Shown in pieces: positions 37,962 to 47,909 of a stretch of 64,000 nucleotides of DNA (position 1 is its first letter; each line of letters starts with the position of its first letter). The position numbers were made by a program, and so were the translations under genes. The stretch is from NCBI RefSeq assembly GCF_018881925.1, contig NZ_JACVPL010000004.1:62001-126000 (forward strand). Reading direction: 5' to 3'. Source of the DNA: Polynucleobacter sp. Latsch14-2 (GTDB lineage: Bacteria; Pseudomonadota; Gammaproteobacteria; Burkholderiales; Burkholderiaceae). Under the pieces are notes generated by a model that worked only from the letters and a program-made list of their open reading frames with translations, searched no databases and was not told where the DNA came from.

Positions 37962-40900
37962 TTAGTTGTCCCGCTCAATCAATTGACTAGAAAACAGACT
38001 AACGGTGTCCAATCTATTTTCCCGTTTTGATTCTGTATTAATTAAGAATATTTTTCCATCCTGCTCTACCGCCTTCATAGAGTCAACTTCAGGCAATCTG
38101 GTAAGTGGTGGAATGGCACCAAATGACCAATCGCTCAAAACAGGTGAAATATCATTCTTTATGGCGCTCACTTCCATCGCTGTTGATTCTTCATTGGAGT
38201 TTTTGAGGAAGATTATTTCATCATTAAATGCTATAGCATCCAGTGCTACTGGTGACGCAGCGGTTTGAGTCTTAGGCAATGGGAGGTAAAGCGTTGTACC
38301 GCCCTGAACCATTGTTGATTGATAGATCCAAGAATTAGTAGCTGGCACTGTAGCCGGAAGAATATTTCCAGTTAGCCCCACTGGCTGAATCAAACTATAG
38401 TCAGACGTCAAACTACCAATTGGTGAATTGGATGAACTAAAACTATCGCTGGCGGTTACCGACACTCCGTTCGCAACATTAGGACTTATAAAATTACCAG
38501 CCTGTAGTAGCACTAATGAATCGCCTGCTACAGCACCTTGTAATGTGCCATTGGTGAGTGTTGCTGTTGTCGTTCCATCGTAAATTTTATTAGCTACCGT
38601 TGTACCAACTACAGTCAATGGTGCTGGCGTAATGACAACGGGGGCATTCGCAGCATTGAGAATAGGTAATTGATAGTTACTTGCTAATCCACCGGCAGAA
38701 CCATTGCTTAAGGCAATGGCCGTAATGTAATTTGAGCCATTATCAGCAACGTGACTGCTATTGGCTGATGCGCCACTATAGGAAAGCGTTTGATTACCGA
38801 CCAGATTACCGATCGAGACATTGGTTAATACAGTTGAACCACTATAAACCTGCGTATTGGTTAAAGTTATCATACGAGGAGCAATCGTTCCATTGCTACC
38901 TGAGAATGTAGAGCCTCCAGATAGGACATAGTTAGCGGCATTTGTACCGCTGAGTTGTAATCCGCTGACGGTATAGCTTAGGTTGGTGCCCGCATTGGCT
39001 TGCGAGAAAGCGCCACCGCCACTGATATTGACATTATCACCAGCAATAATTGATGGACTCAAGCCAATGGATAAGCCGCTCATTGAGGTAGTGCCATCGT
39101 ATACCTTGCTGATATTTCCAGCTTGAGGAGTTACAGTCAATGCGCTTACGGCCAAAGTACCAAGAGTTGTTGTAGTACCGTTGAAGTTAGAGCTAGTCTG
39201 ATTAATAACACTGCTACCCATTTGGTAGTTATAGACATTCAGATTCCCACTTCCACTAACCGTAGTATTTGCCGGAGACAATGCAAGGGTGACTGTTCCG
39301 CCATTAGGATCGTTATAGAGGTAAGTGTTATTACCCAAAGTGCCATTTGATGCCAGGGTTAAGTTGGCTACAAGTGTAGTGTTGTATAGATACTGAACCG
39401 AAGTTGGACTTAGCGTTGCGTTTGTACCATAAGTGGTAATTGCATTACCCGTCTGAATCAGTAGTTTATTTGCGGGGACAACAGTGAAGGTACCATTGGT
39501 ATAGGCAAAATGATAGTTGGTTGAACTAAAACCGTTAGCCGTTAGGTTATATGAGCCTGCTGAAGAATTGGCTGTAGCAGAATTGGTGACCGTACCGTTC
39601 ACTAAACCAGCGGGTGATGTCTCGCCGTTCACTAAGCCATTAATCGTTATGTTGTATGTCCCTGGCAAGGTCTGCCCAACAAAGATTGCATCATTATTTG
39701 GTGTAATGGTGGCATTTGCCTGCGCCAATACAAATGTATTTGTAGTTGTTGTATTTAGCGTTGTATTGGCAACCGAATTTAACCGGTAATTCGCCATATT
39801 GGCAGTGCTATTGGCAGCAAGATTAAGCGAGGTCACATAGCTAGCCTGATTGACGTTCGCATTATTAACTACTACCGAAGAAATACCGCTAATAGTTTCA
39901 CTATTGACTAAGCCGGTGACGTTATATGTTGCCGGTGTTACTAGTGTTGTACCGCTATAGGTGCCTGTTGTGGCAATGCCCAATGGTGCCGGAGTGACAG
40001 TTAAGTTTCCAGTCACATAACTAATATTGTAGTTACTTGTAAGGTAACCATTGGCACCTGTCGCATTACTAATTGCAATAGTGTAATTTGTACCGCCGTT
40101 GACTGATGCATTAGCAACTGCGCCCGAACTAGATATATTAGCCGCGGTTAACGTATCGCTGCCCTGCAATCCCACGGGCGTAAACTCTGTGCCGCTGTAG
40201 GTAATGTTTTGACCATAAACCTTAGTTGAGCTATTAGCCGTAATCGTGAGATTGGCCTGAGCCAAGTTAAAGGTATTGGTAGTGTTGGTAGTAGGCGCAC
40301 TGTTATAAGACCCATTAATCACATAGTTGCTCATATCGGCAGTACCAGTGAGCCTGGTTAGACCGGTGACAAAGTTATTAGCAGATGCCACATTAGCATT
40401 GCTCACTGCCAAATTTGCGGTAAGTATCGTTTCACCATTTTGCAAACCTGTCAGGTTGTAGTTGGTGCCGTTAACTGACCCATTAAAATTAGTTGAACCG
40501 TTATAGGTACTGTTGGCAGTAATGCCTAAGGGCGCTTGGCTAATAGTTAGCGCGCCATTGGTGTAGGTAATGTTGTAGTTGCTTGCCAAGCCATTGGTAA
40601 AGGCTACTGCGCTTGGTGTGAGATTAGCTGTTTGACCAGCATTGGTAGTCGAAATAGCTGGTGAACTTACCGTGGCATTGCCTATGGTATTGCCGTTATA
40701 TAGAGTAGTGCCACCTGCTAAGGTCACCGTATCGGTCGTCGGATTTGCGGCACCATAGGTGCGAGTCAAATTACCCGCTACCAATGTAAGAGGTGCTTGC
40801 GTAATATTTAGAGTACCGTTGACGTAGCCAATGTTGTAGTTGCTAGCAATAAAGCTGCCGCCTGTTGCACCAGTAGCGGTGATGTTGTAAAGACCAACGT

Positions 40901-43900
40901 TTGTAGTATTTGCAACGCCAGCACTTGATAGCGTCACCCCACCAATCGTTTCACTATTTTGCAGACCAACTGGTGTAAACGCTGTTGTGCCTAAGGTGGT
41001 ACCCAGACCATATTGGGTGCTGGTGTTGTTTGCCGTAATCGTTAGATTGGCCTGAGCCAAGGTAAAGGTATTAGTAGTGTTAGTAGCTATAGCATCGTTA
41101 TAAGCAGTAGTAATGTTGTAGTTACTAATGCTTGCGTTACCAGATACCACGGTCAGGCCTGTGACGTAGTTAGAGCCATTGGCCGACACATTAGAATTGC
41201 TCACCGTTAAATTAGCAGAAGCAATCACCTCGCCATTTTTCAAACCAGTCAGGTTGTAGCTGGTGCCGTTAACTAAATTATTAAATGTAGTTACGCCGTT
41301 ATAGGTACTGTTGGCAGTAATGCCTAAGGGGGCCTGAGTAATGGTTAGCGTACCATTGGTGTAATTTACGGGGCCATAACCAAGATTATTGGCGCTCTGC
41401 GTGATATTAATTCCATGCGTTCCCGCATTGTAGTAATTGGTGCTGGATAAACCACCGCTAATCGTAACGGTTGGCGTAGACCCAAATATTTGAGCTAAAG
41501 AATCACCGTTCACCGCATTAAAAGTAATGTTGTTATAGGTATTTGCATTGCTGCTATTGGCAACCCCGTATACAGAAGTATTAGACGCTTGAGTCAAATT
41601 CAGCGTGGGGCTTTCGCGGTAAATTGCATATACGCCAGTAGTTAAAGGCGCTGCGGTTGTGTTGTAGCCTGTTGACGCTAATGTACTGTTATAGCGAAAC
41701 TTGCCTGAGCCAGACCCAACCGAGGTAGTAACGCCGGTACTATTGGCAATACTACCGGTATAAATAAGTGAAAGACCGTTAGCGCCAGTAGAAACAGTGC
41801 CACCATTCATATACAGATCAAACCCAGCAGTTGTATTTCCTACTGCAAGTCCAGAACCTGCCGCCAACAATATTGCCGGACTTGCTGAAGCATTGGCAGT
41901 ACTTGTAGTTACTACGTTTTGATCAACGCTAATAGCACCAGTATTTTGAATCTTAATAAGCCCGGAAGCGCTTATCCCCTCTAAACCCAAGGTACGAGTA
42001 GTTCCAGAAAATCCATAGTTGTTGGCAATGGTTAAGTTACCAACTCCAGTTGCTGACATTTGATCAATTAAATTAGAAGCTGTCAGAGTAATGTTTCCGC
42101 CAATAAAGCGAACATCATTGTTCAGAACCGGAAGTCCTGTGTATTCACTTACATTTCCACTGGAGACTAAAGTTAACCCTTTCGTGGGGTCACTAAGTGA
42201 AGCTGTTGGAGCGGCTCCAATTTGAGCATTTAAAACAAGGTCTTTGCCTTGAAGAACAATGCTATTAGGCATAAAAATATGATTGCCTACTGTGATGTTC
42301 CCTGTATTGGCAAAACTATAGACCGTATCGCTAGATTGTCCACCCCCAGTGTAGTTACCAATCACTAAATTTTGTAATGACGTTGTATTTGCACTTAAGC
42401 CAGGATTTAAATTATTGATAGTGACATTAGATAGGGTGTTGCTACCTACTAGACTGGTCGCAGGGGATCCATAGGTACCATTCCATATAAATCCACCACC
42501 AAAATTCCCGCTACTCGATTCAAGGTTAAGTGTTCCATTAGAGTTGATTGCTAAGCCCGTACCGGAATACCCATCGCTGACCAAAACAATAGTGCCGGTT
42601 GTATCAGTAATCGATGCACTAGTAACATTCATTGATGCGCCAGATTTTTGCCACAACATCACATCGCCTGCGCCGACTGACAAGCTTCCGCATAAATTAA
42701 TTTGAGCGCCTGAATTGCCTACTGTCAGGCCATGCCAAACTGTGCTGCCAAGAGTCGTATTGGAGCCGCCTACCCAAAGATTGCCGCCATTAGTGGTGAC
42801 ATTATTTACTGTAACGGTGGAATTGGATGTTGCGTTTCCAACACCCGACCAAAGAACTACATTTGCTCCAGCTGAGTTACTGGCTGTGATGTTTCCAGAA
42901 CTAAGAACTCCACCATATGAAGATAAGGAAATATTCGATAAGCCTCCACCCGTCTTTAGAATATTAGCTGAAACATTGAGAGCGTTAGTAATGTTGGAGT
43001 ATGCAATCAGGCTGATATCGCCCGTGTTGCTACTAGCAAGATTCGAGCTAACATTGACTATGCCTCCATAAATACTTATCGGACCAGCAATGCCAATATC
43101 GCTGCCAATCGAAATGTTTGCTCTATTACTAGTGCTACCTAAAACTAAACCAGTCAGAGTCGATGCGTAGGTATACGTAGGCGTGAAATTACTAGTAAAG
43201 CTCGAACTCACATTGGGCTGAATAGTAATATTGCCTGCACCAGCAAAGCCACTGGTAGTTGGTGTCGAATTATTAGTGAACACAATGCTACTAGTATTTA
43301 CTGTTGTTAATCCAGTGTAGGTTGCAGCGCCATTCACATTCAAAGTGCCAGAACCACTGTTCGTAAGCGTGCTACCTATACCTGAGATTGCTCCAGCAAT
43401 GGAAGATGCACTCCCGGCATTGACCTCCAGACTGCTTATATTTGAAACTGTTGAACCCAAAGTAACGTTACCGCTACCTGCGCTCAGTTTAAGCGCTGAT
43501 GTGGCACCAGTTGTTGCGTTTCCTACAGCATAGCTAATGATTACGGTGCCGTTTGCCCCAACAGCATTAGAGCCACCGTACAGATTAGCACCGCCGCCGC
43601 CACCTGTATTTGCAGTGGGATTTTCGCCGTATCCCGCACCACCAGAGCCATAAGCAATATTAGTACCAGTAATGTTTGAGCTTAAGCCTAAACCACCATA
43701 ACCATCGGTATTAATTGTGGTGGCGTTGCCATTAGCGCCCCCACCGCCACCGCCATTACTTCCAATACCTCGACCCCCGGAATATCCGTTTTGAGAAGTA
43801 CCAGTTCCGCCCACAGAACCGCTACCAGAACCAGATCCACCACCGCCACCGCCACCGCCAGCTAGATAGGTTCTACCTGCAGTAGATGGATTGTTGTTTC

Positions 43901-46900
43901 CGACACCAATGTTGCCAGGAGAACCAACGCTACCACCGCCATTGTTACCGCCGCTACCGCCGCCACCAACATAGTTAGTGCCAAGAGAAGTATCTCCACC
44001 ATTTGAACTGAGAGCACCACCATTACCAACAGTAAGACTGACAGAGTTGCCACTGAGCGCATAAGTGCTGCTATATGCGCCACCACCACCGCCGCCGCCA
44101 CCCTGATACTGACCCACAATCGAAGTGCCACCACCGCCACCGCCACCAACGAGCAAATAATTCAAAGTGGATGACAAGCCTGACTGGTTGAAGAACACAT
44201 TACTACCAGCGCTATATGCAAGATATATGCCCGTAGTATTTCCGGTGACAGTGCTAGCAGTTACACCATCATATAAATTTGAGGCCATTGTTACAGCATA
44301 GTTCTGTGCAGTTCCTGAGTAATTGCTTACCGCACCACTCAGAGTGATATTGCCGCCGTTGGTACTAAGACCAAGGGGGTTGCCATTGAAATTAGCAATT
44401 TGTACGGGGCCAGAAATGTTGATTGCTGTGCCATTAGTAGTAATGTTGCCAGTCAGGTAACTAGTGCCTGTACCGTTTTTAACAAAACCTCCATTAGCTG
44501 TAATAGTCATACCAGCTGCTGAGGTGAGGTTAGTTCCCATTACAAAGTTGCCAGTGGCATTAACGGTAAGCTGACCGCCAATGGCAACGTTCCCGCCTAA
44601 CACTACGTTGTTGCTGGCAGTTAGGGTTAGGTTATTGGTGGATGTTATGTCGGCCAAAATGCCGAGTTTTCCGCCATTAATACTAATGGGGCCTGAAATA
44701 TTAATTGCACTAGGAACAATAATGTTCGCTGTATTACTTGCACTACCTAAGGTCAAGCCGCTTAAGGTATTGGCATAGGTGTAATTAGCCATTAGGCTAC
44801 TAGTAAAGCTCGAACTCACATTGGGCTGAATAGTAATATTGCCTGCACCAGCAAAGCCACTAGTAGTTGGTGTCGCATTATTGGTGAACACAATGCTACT
44901 GGTATTCACTGTTGTTAATCCAGTGTAGGTTGCAGCGCCATTCACATTCAAAGTACCAGAACCACTATTCGTAAGCGTGCTACCTGTACCTGAGATTGCT
45001 CCAGCAATAGAAGATGTATTCCCAGCATTAATCTCAAGACTACTTAGATTTGAAACCGTAGAACTCAATGTAACGTTACCGCTACCTGCGCTCAGTTTGA
45101 GTGCTGATGCAGCACTGGTTGTTGCATTACCAACTACATAACTGATGATGACGGTACCGTTTGCTCCAACACCATTGGAGCCAACGTACCCTTGAGAGGA
45201 AGAGCCACCTCCTATAGTAGTTGGGGTTGCACCTGAAGAGTTGCCACCACCACCATATGCAGTAACGGTCCCAGTAATGTTTGAGGAGTATCCTAATCCA
45301 CCAGTTGTTACGGACGCAGCACCATTGGCACCACCACCGCCGCCGCCATTATTTCCATTGTTTGGAGCCCCGGAATATCCGTTTTGAGAAGTACCAGTTC
45401 CGCCCACAGAACCGCTACCAGAACCAGATCCACCACCGCCACCGCCACCGCCAGCTAGATAGGTTCTACCTGCAGTAGATGGATTGTTGTTTCCGACACC
45501 AATGTTGCCAGGAGAACCAACGCTACCACCGCCATTGTTACCGCCGCTACCGCCGCCACCAACATAGTTAGTGCCAAGAGAAGTATCTCCACCATTTGAA
45601 CTGAGAGCACCACCATTACCAACAGTAAGACTGACAGAGTTGCCACTGAGCGCATAAGTGCTGCTATATGCGCCACCACCACCGCCGCCGCCACCCTGAT
45701 ACTGACCCACAATCGAAGTGCCACCACCGCCACCGCCACCAACGAGCAAATAATTCAAAGTGGATGACAAGCCTGACTGGTTGAAGAACACATTACTACC
45801 AGCGCTATATGCAAGATATATGCCCGTAGTATTTCCGGTGACAGTGCTAGCAGTTACACCATCATATAAATTTGAGGCCATTGTTACAGCATAGTTCTGT
45901 GCAGTTCCTGAGTAATTGCTTACCGCACCACTCAGAGTGATATTGCCGCCGTTGGTACTAAGACCAAGGGGGTTGCCATTGAAATTAGCAATTTGTACGG
46001 GGCCAGAAATGTTGATTGCTGTGCCATTAGTAGTAATGTTGCCAGTCAGGTAACTAGTGCCTGTACCGTTTTTAACAAAACCTCCATTAGCTGTAATAGT
46101 CATACCAGCTGCTGAGGTGAGGTTAGTTCCCATTACAAAGTTGCCAGTGGCATTAACGGTAAGCTGACCGCCAATGGCAACGTTCCCGCCTAACACTACG
46201 TTGTTGCTGGCAGTTAGGGTTAGGTTATTGGTGGATGAGGAAACAATGTCAGCCAAAATGCCGATTGTTCCCGTTTGGGAACCACTAGACCCTGTAGTGA
46301 CATTGACGTTAGCAGTCGATAGCGCAGTCGTTAAAGTTGAGTTTCCAAGTATTGAGTTATTTGAAGAGGCGGTAGTGCTACCCCCAGAACCAGAAGTGAT
46401 GTAGAGGTTGTATGGATCAAGTAATAGAGTTCCAACACTCCCGCCCTGACTACCCAGTAAGTTTGTATAACCCGTATAGTTTAGGAGAGTCTTTCCTGAT
46501 ACCTCTGCATTTCCACCGGAACCAGATTGGCCTGCACCCTGCGCAAATATGCTGCCCGAAAAATTGGTTGTGCCTTGAGACCAGAGAACAACCTTACCAC
46601 CATCACCTTGTTGTGTTGCGCTTGCTTGAATCACGGCACCATCTTGCATATTGACTGTGGTGGCCTGAAATGTTCCGTTGCTTCCTTGCCAATCTCCACC
46701 CACAAGAACATTACCGCCACCTCCAGCACCCGATGCATTAATACTAGAGTTACCGGTTAAGGTGATAGCGTCACCAGTGATGGTGACGTTACCACCTCGA
46801 GCTGTATTACTACTCACATTAAGGCTGCCATTATTAGCAACAGTGCCGCCATCTAAAATGATTCTGCCGCCAACCTGAGTAACGCCTTGCGCTTCAATCA

Positions 46901-47897
46901 CGCCATCATTAATGATGCTAGCGGTAAGTTGTGCCAATGCTTTTGTAGAAAGAATGACTAAACCATTAGGCGCTTGAATGGCATGTCGATTTTCAATCAG
47001 AGTATCTATCTGCGATGCAGCAACGGTAATGCTGTCAAGCTTGTTGGTGGCACCAAAGTTCAAGGTAACGGATTCACCACCAGCTAGTGCAATCGTGCCA
47101 GCTTGAGCAACAAGCACACCGCTATTGCGCACTTCTGGAGCCAGCATAGCGATGTAGCCATTCAGGTTGGCTTGGATAGTGCCTTCATTAATAACTTTGC
47201 CAACACTGCCATTACGAGTGAATGTTGTGCTACCGGCCATAAAGTCAGCGTCTGACATTTGCATGGTAGTTGCAACAATACCGCCCACATTAACGTTAGC
47301 TCCTGGTGCAAAGTAAATACCTGCTGGGTTTACCAAATAAACCTGGCCATTAGCTGAGAGCTGGCCGTAAATCTGACTAGGGTTTTGTGAAGTGATGCGA
47401 TTAAGCGCTACGCTGCTGGCGCTGGGCTGTACAAAATTAACTGCAGCTTGAGAACCAATATCAAAGGTATTCCAGTTAATGGCCGCGCGGTTAGAGGTTT
47501 GCGTAACCGTCATGGCATTACCAGCAGTGGCAATACTGGCTGCACCAGCGCTTACCTGTCCACCCGTTGGTAATTGATTTGGGGCTGGAGGCGCACTTGC
47601 CGCAATCGTTGGCAATAAACCAGCAGCCAAGAGTGCTGCTGCAACAGCTTTATGCGATCTGCGGAAATACGTATATCGAGCTTGGTACTCATGAACCAGC
47701 AGAGTGAGTGGCAGCATGACCAATTGATCATCTCGCCACACTAACTCATGACTTACTAGCTGCTGCCCTGCCCGATTTTCTCGGCGAGCTTGTGATTTAA
47801 CTTTGCCCTGGCCTTTAGTTGCTTCGCTGACAGCCACCCATGCCATTCTGACACGGCACCATATGACTTTAAATACGCGATTAAGTGAGCTCTTCAT
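37962..47897 (-). CDS. Giant two-partner-secretion adhesin (HMW/FhaB-like), 3311 aa, sequon-rich
   Basis: Residues 1-102 are an extended signal peptide: an ESPR-like start (LNRVFKVIWCRVRMAWVAVSEATKG), a basic spacer, a hydrophobic core at about 84-100 and a cleavage site near ASA. The TPS secretion domain follows, with NPSQIYG at about 172 and NPAGIYF at about 190. The rest is a repetitive beta-helix: a duplicated 531-residue unit with poly-Gly stretches (about 550-1550), MBG-type repeats (about 2190-2850; NYNITYTNGTLTI...) and a YDG repeat (VYDGTTSMSG). It is extremely rich in N-x-S/T sequons and poor in Lys/Arg. There is almost no cysteine and no C-terminal Cys pair or autotransporter domain, so anchoring differs from HMW1. 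Its transporter and glycosyltransferase are in the same operon. Confidence 0.95.
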   Translation of the reverse strand: MKSSLNRVFKVIWCRVRMAWVAVSEATKGQGKVKSQARRENRAGQQLVSHELVWRDDQLVMLPLTLLVHEYQARYTYFRRSHKAVAAALLAAGLLPTIAASAPPAPNQLPTGGQVSAGAASIATAGNAMTVTQTSNRAAINWNTFDIGSQAAVNFVQPSASSVALNRITSQNPSQIYGQLSANGQVYLVNPAGIYFAPGANVNVGGIVATTMQMSDADFMAGSTTFTRNGSVGKVINEGTIQANLNGYIAMLAPEVRNSGVLVAQAGTIALAGGESVTLNFGATNKLDSITVAASQIDTLIENRHAIQAPNGLVILSTKALAQLTASIINDGVIEAQGVTQVGGRIILDGGTVANNGSLNVSSNTARGGNVTITGDAITLTGNSSINASGAGGGGNVLVGGDWQGSNGTFQATTVNMQDGAVIQASATQQGDGGKVVLWSQGTTNFSGSIFAQGAGQSGSGGNAEVSGKTLLNYTGYTNLLGSQGGSVGTLLLDPYNLYITSGSGGSTTASSNNSILGNSTLTTALSTANVNVTTGSSGSQTGTIGILADIVSSSTNNLTLTASNNVVLGGNVAIGGQLTVNATGNFVMGTNLTSAAGMTITANGGFVKNGTGTSYLTGNITTNGTAINISGPVQIANFNGNPLGLSTNGGNITLSGAVSNYSGTAQNYAVTMASNLYDGVTASTVTGNTTGIYLAYSAGSNVFFNQSGLSSTLNYLLVGGGGGGGTSIVGQYQGGGGGGGGAYSSTYALSGNSVSLTVGNGGALSSNGGDTSLGTNYVGGGGSGGNNGGGSVGSPGNIGVGNNNPSTAGRTYLAGGGGGGGGSGSGSGSVGGTGTSQNGYSGAPNNGNNGGGGGGANGAASVTTGGLGYSSNITGTVTAYGGGGNSSGATPTTIGGGSSSQGYVGSNGVGANGTVIISYVVGNATTSAASALKLSAGSGNVTLSSTVSNLSSLEINAGNTSSIAGAISGTGSTLTNSGSGTLNVNGAATYTGLTTVNTSSIVFTNNATPTTSGFAGAGNITIQPNVSSSFTSSLMANYTYANTLSGLTLGSASNTANIIVPSAINISGPISINGGKLGILADITSTNNLTLTASNNVVLGGNVAIGGQLTVNATGNFVMGTNLTSAAGMTITANGGFVKNGTGTSYLTGNITTNGTAINISGPVQIANFNGNPLGLSTNGGNITLSGAVSNYSGTAQNYAVTMASNLYDGVTASTVTGNTTGIYLAYSAGSNVFFNQSGLSSTLNYLLVGGGGGGGTSIVGQYQGGGGGGGGAYSSTYALSGNSVSLTVGNGGALSSNGGDTSLGTNYVGGGGSGGNNGGGSVGSPGNIGVGNNNPSTAGRTYLAGGGGGGGGSGSGSGSVGGTGTSQNGYSGGRGIGSNGGGGGGANGNATTINTDGYGGLGLSSNITGTNIAYGSGGAGYGENPTANTGGGGGANLYGGSNAVGANGTVIISYAVGNATTGATSALKLSAGSGNVTLGSTVSNISSLEVNAGSASSIAGAISGIGSTLTNSGSGTLNVNGAATYTGLTTVNTSSIVFTNNSTPTTSGFAGAGNITIQPNVSSSFTSNFTPTYTYASTLTGLVLGSTSNRANISIGSDIGIAGPISIYGGIVNVSSNLASSNTGDISLIAYSNITNALNVSANILKTGGGLSNISLSSYGGVLSSGNITASNSAGANVVLWSGVGNATSNSTVTVNNVTTNGGNLWVGGSNTTLGSTVWHGLTVGNSGAQINLCGSLSVGAGDVMLWQKSGASMNVTSASITDTTGTIVLVSDGYSGTGLAINSNGTLNLESSSGNFGGGFIWNGTYGSPATSLVGSNTLSNVTINNLNPGLSANTTSLQNLVIGNYTGGGQSSDTVYSFANTGNITVGNHIFMPNSIVLQGKDLVLNAQIGAAPTASLSDPTKGLTLVSSGNVSEYTGLPVLNNDVRFIGGNITLTASNLIDQMSATGVGNLTIANNYGFSGTTRTLGLEGISASGLIKIQNTGAISVDQNVVTTSTANASASPAILLAAGSGLAVGNTTAGFDLYMNGGTVSTGANGLSLIYTGSIANSTGVTTSVGSGSGKFRYNSTLASTGYNTTAAPLTTGVYAIYRESPTLNLTQASNTSVYGVANSSNANTYNNITFNAVNGDSLAQIFGSTPTVTISGGLSSTNYYNAGTHGINITQSANNLGYGPVNYTNGTLTITQAPLGITANSTYNGVTTFNNLVNGTSYNLTGLKNGEVIASANLTVSNSNVSANGSNYVTGLTVVSGNASISNYNITTAYNDAIATNTTNTFTLAQANLTITANNTSTQYGLGTTLGTTAFTPVGLQNSETIGGVTLSSAGVANTTNVGLYNITATGATGGSFIASNYNIGYVNGTLNITQAPLTLVAGNLTRTYGAANPTTDTVTLAGGTTLYNGNTIGNATVSSPAISTTNAGQTANLTPSAVAFTNGLASNYNITYTNGALTISQAPLGITANSTYNGSTNFNGSVNGTNYNLTGLQNGETILTANLAVSNANVASANNFVTGLTRLTGTADMSNYVINGSYNSAPTTNTTNTFNLAQANLTITANSSTKVYGQNITYSGTEFTPVGLQGSDTLTAANISSSGAVANASVNGGTNYTIAISNATGANGYLTSNYNISYVTGNLTVTPAPLGIATTGTYSGTTLVTPATYNVTGLVNSETISGISSVVVNNANVNQASYVTSLNLAANSTANMANYRLNSVANTTLNTTTTNTFVLAQANATITPNNDAIFVGQTLPGTYNITINGLVNGETSPAGLVNGTVTNSATANSSAGSYNLTANGFSSTNYHFAYTNGTFTVVPANKLLIQTGNAITTYGTNATLSPTSVQYLYNTTLVANLTLASNGTLGNNTYLYNDPNGGTVTLALSPANTTVSGSGNLNVYNYQMGSSVINQTSSNFNGTTTTLGTLAVSALTVTPQAGNISKVYDGTTSMSGLSIGLSPSIIAGDNVNISGGGAFSQANAGTNLSYTVSGLQLSGTNAANYVLSGGSTFSGSNGTIAPRMITLTNTQVYSGSTVLTNVSIGNLVGNQTLSYSGASANSSHVADNGSNYITAIALSNGSAGGLASNYQLPILNAANAPVVITPAPLTVVGTTVANKIYDGTTTATLTNGTLQGAVAGDSLVLLQAGNFISPNVANGVSVTASDSFSSSNSPIGSLTSDYSLIQPVGLTGNILPATVPATNSWIYQSTMVQGGTTLYLPLPKTQTAASPVALDAIAFNDEIIFLKNSNEESTAMEVSAIKNDISPVLSDWSFGAIPPLTRLPEVDSMKAVEQDGKIFLINTESKRENRLDTVSLFSSQLIERDN
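43775..44646 (-). repeat. 872-bp direct repeat, copy in residues ~1084-1374 of the adhesin
   Basis: By eye identical to 45368-46239 over its whole length; the offset is 1593 bp (531 codons). It encodes part of the gly-rich duplicated unit of the adhesin. More diverged similarity extends to the flanks (such as SGSGTLNVNGAATYTGLTTVNTSS), so the full tandem unit is 1593 bp. Confidence 0.93.
45368..46239 (-). repeat. 872-bp direct repeat, copy in residues ~553-843 of the adhesin
   Basis: The second copy of the repeat at 43775-44646, in the same direction and frame. Sequences outside it differ by substitutions and short indels (for example just above 46239), so the identity of the core points to a recent duplication or gene conversion. 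Confidence 0.93.
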
Positions 47898-47909
47898 TGA
47901 TATGTCGTC

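Noticed and set aside
43862-45742. Two identical 95-codon frames at 43862-44149 and 45455-45742 that look like a duplicated small gene
   Set aside because: They are out-of-frame shadows of the duplicated Gly-rich block in the adhesin gene on the same strand, with no ribosome site.
43550-46240. Repeats considered as a CRISPR array or minisatellite
   Set aside because: Repeats are long, coding and in frame; there are no short identical repeats with unique spacers and no cas genes.
39123-47000. Many plus-strand frames of 60-120 codons across the adhesin gene
   Set aside because: They follow the repetitive, low-complexity codon pattern of the minus-strand gene; none has a start signal or recognisable domain.
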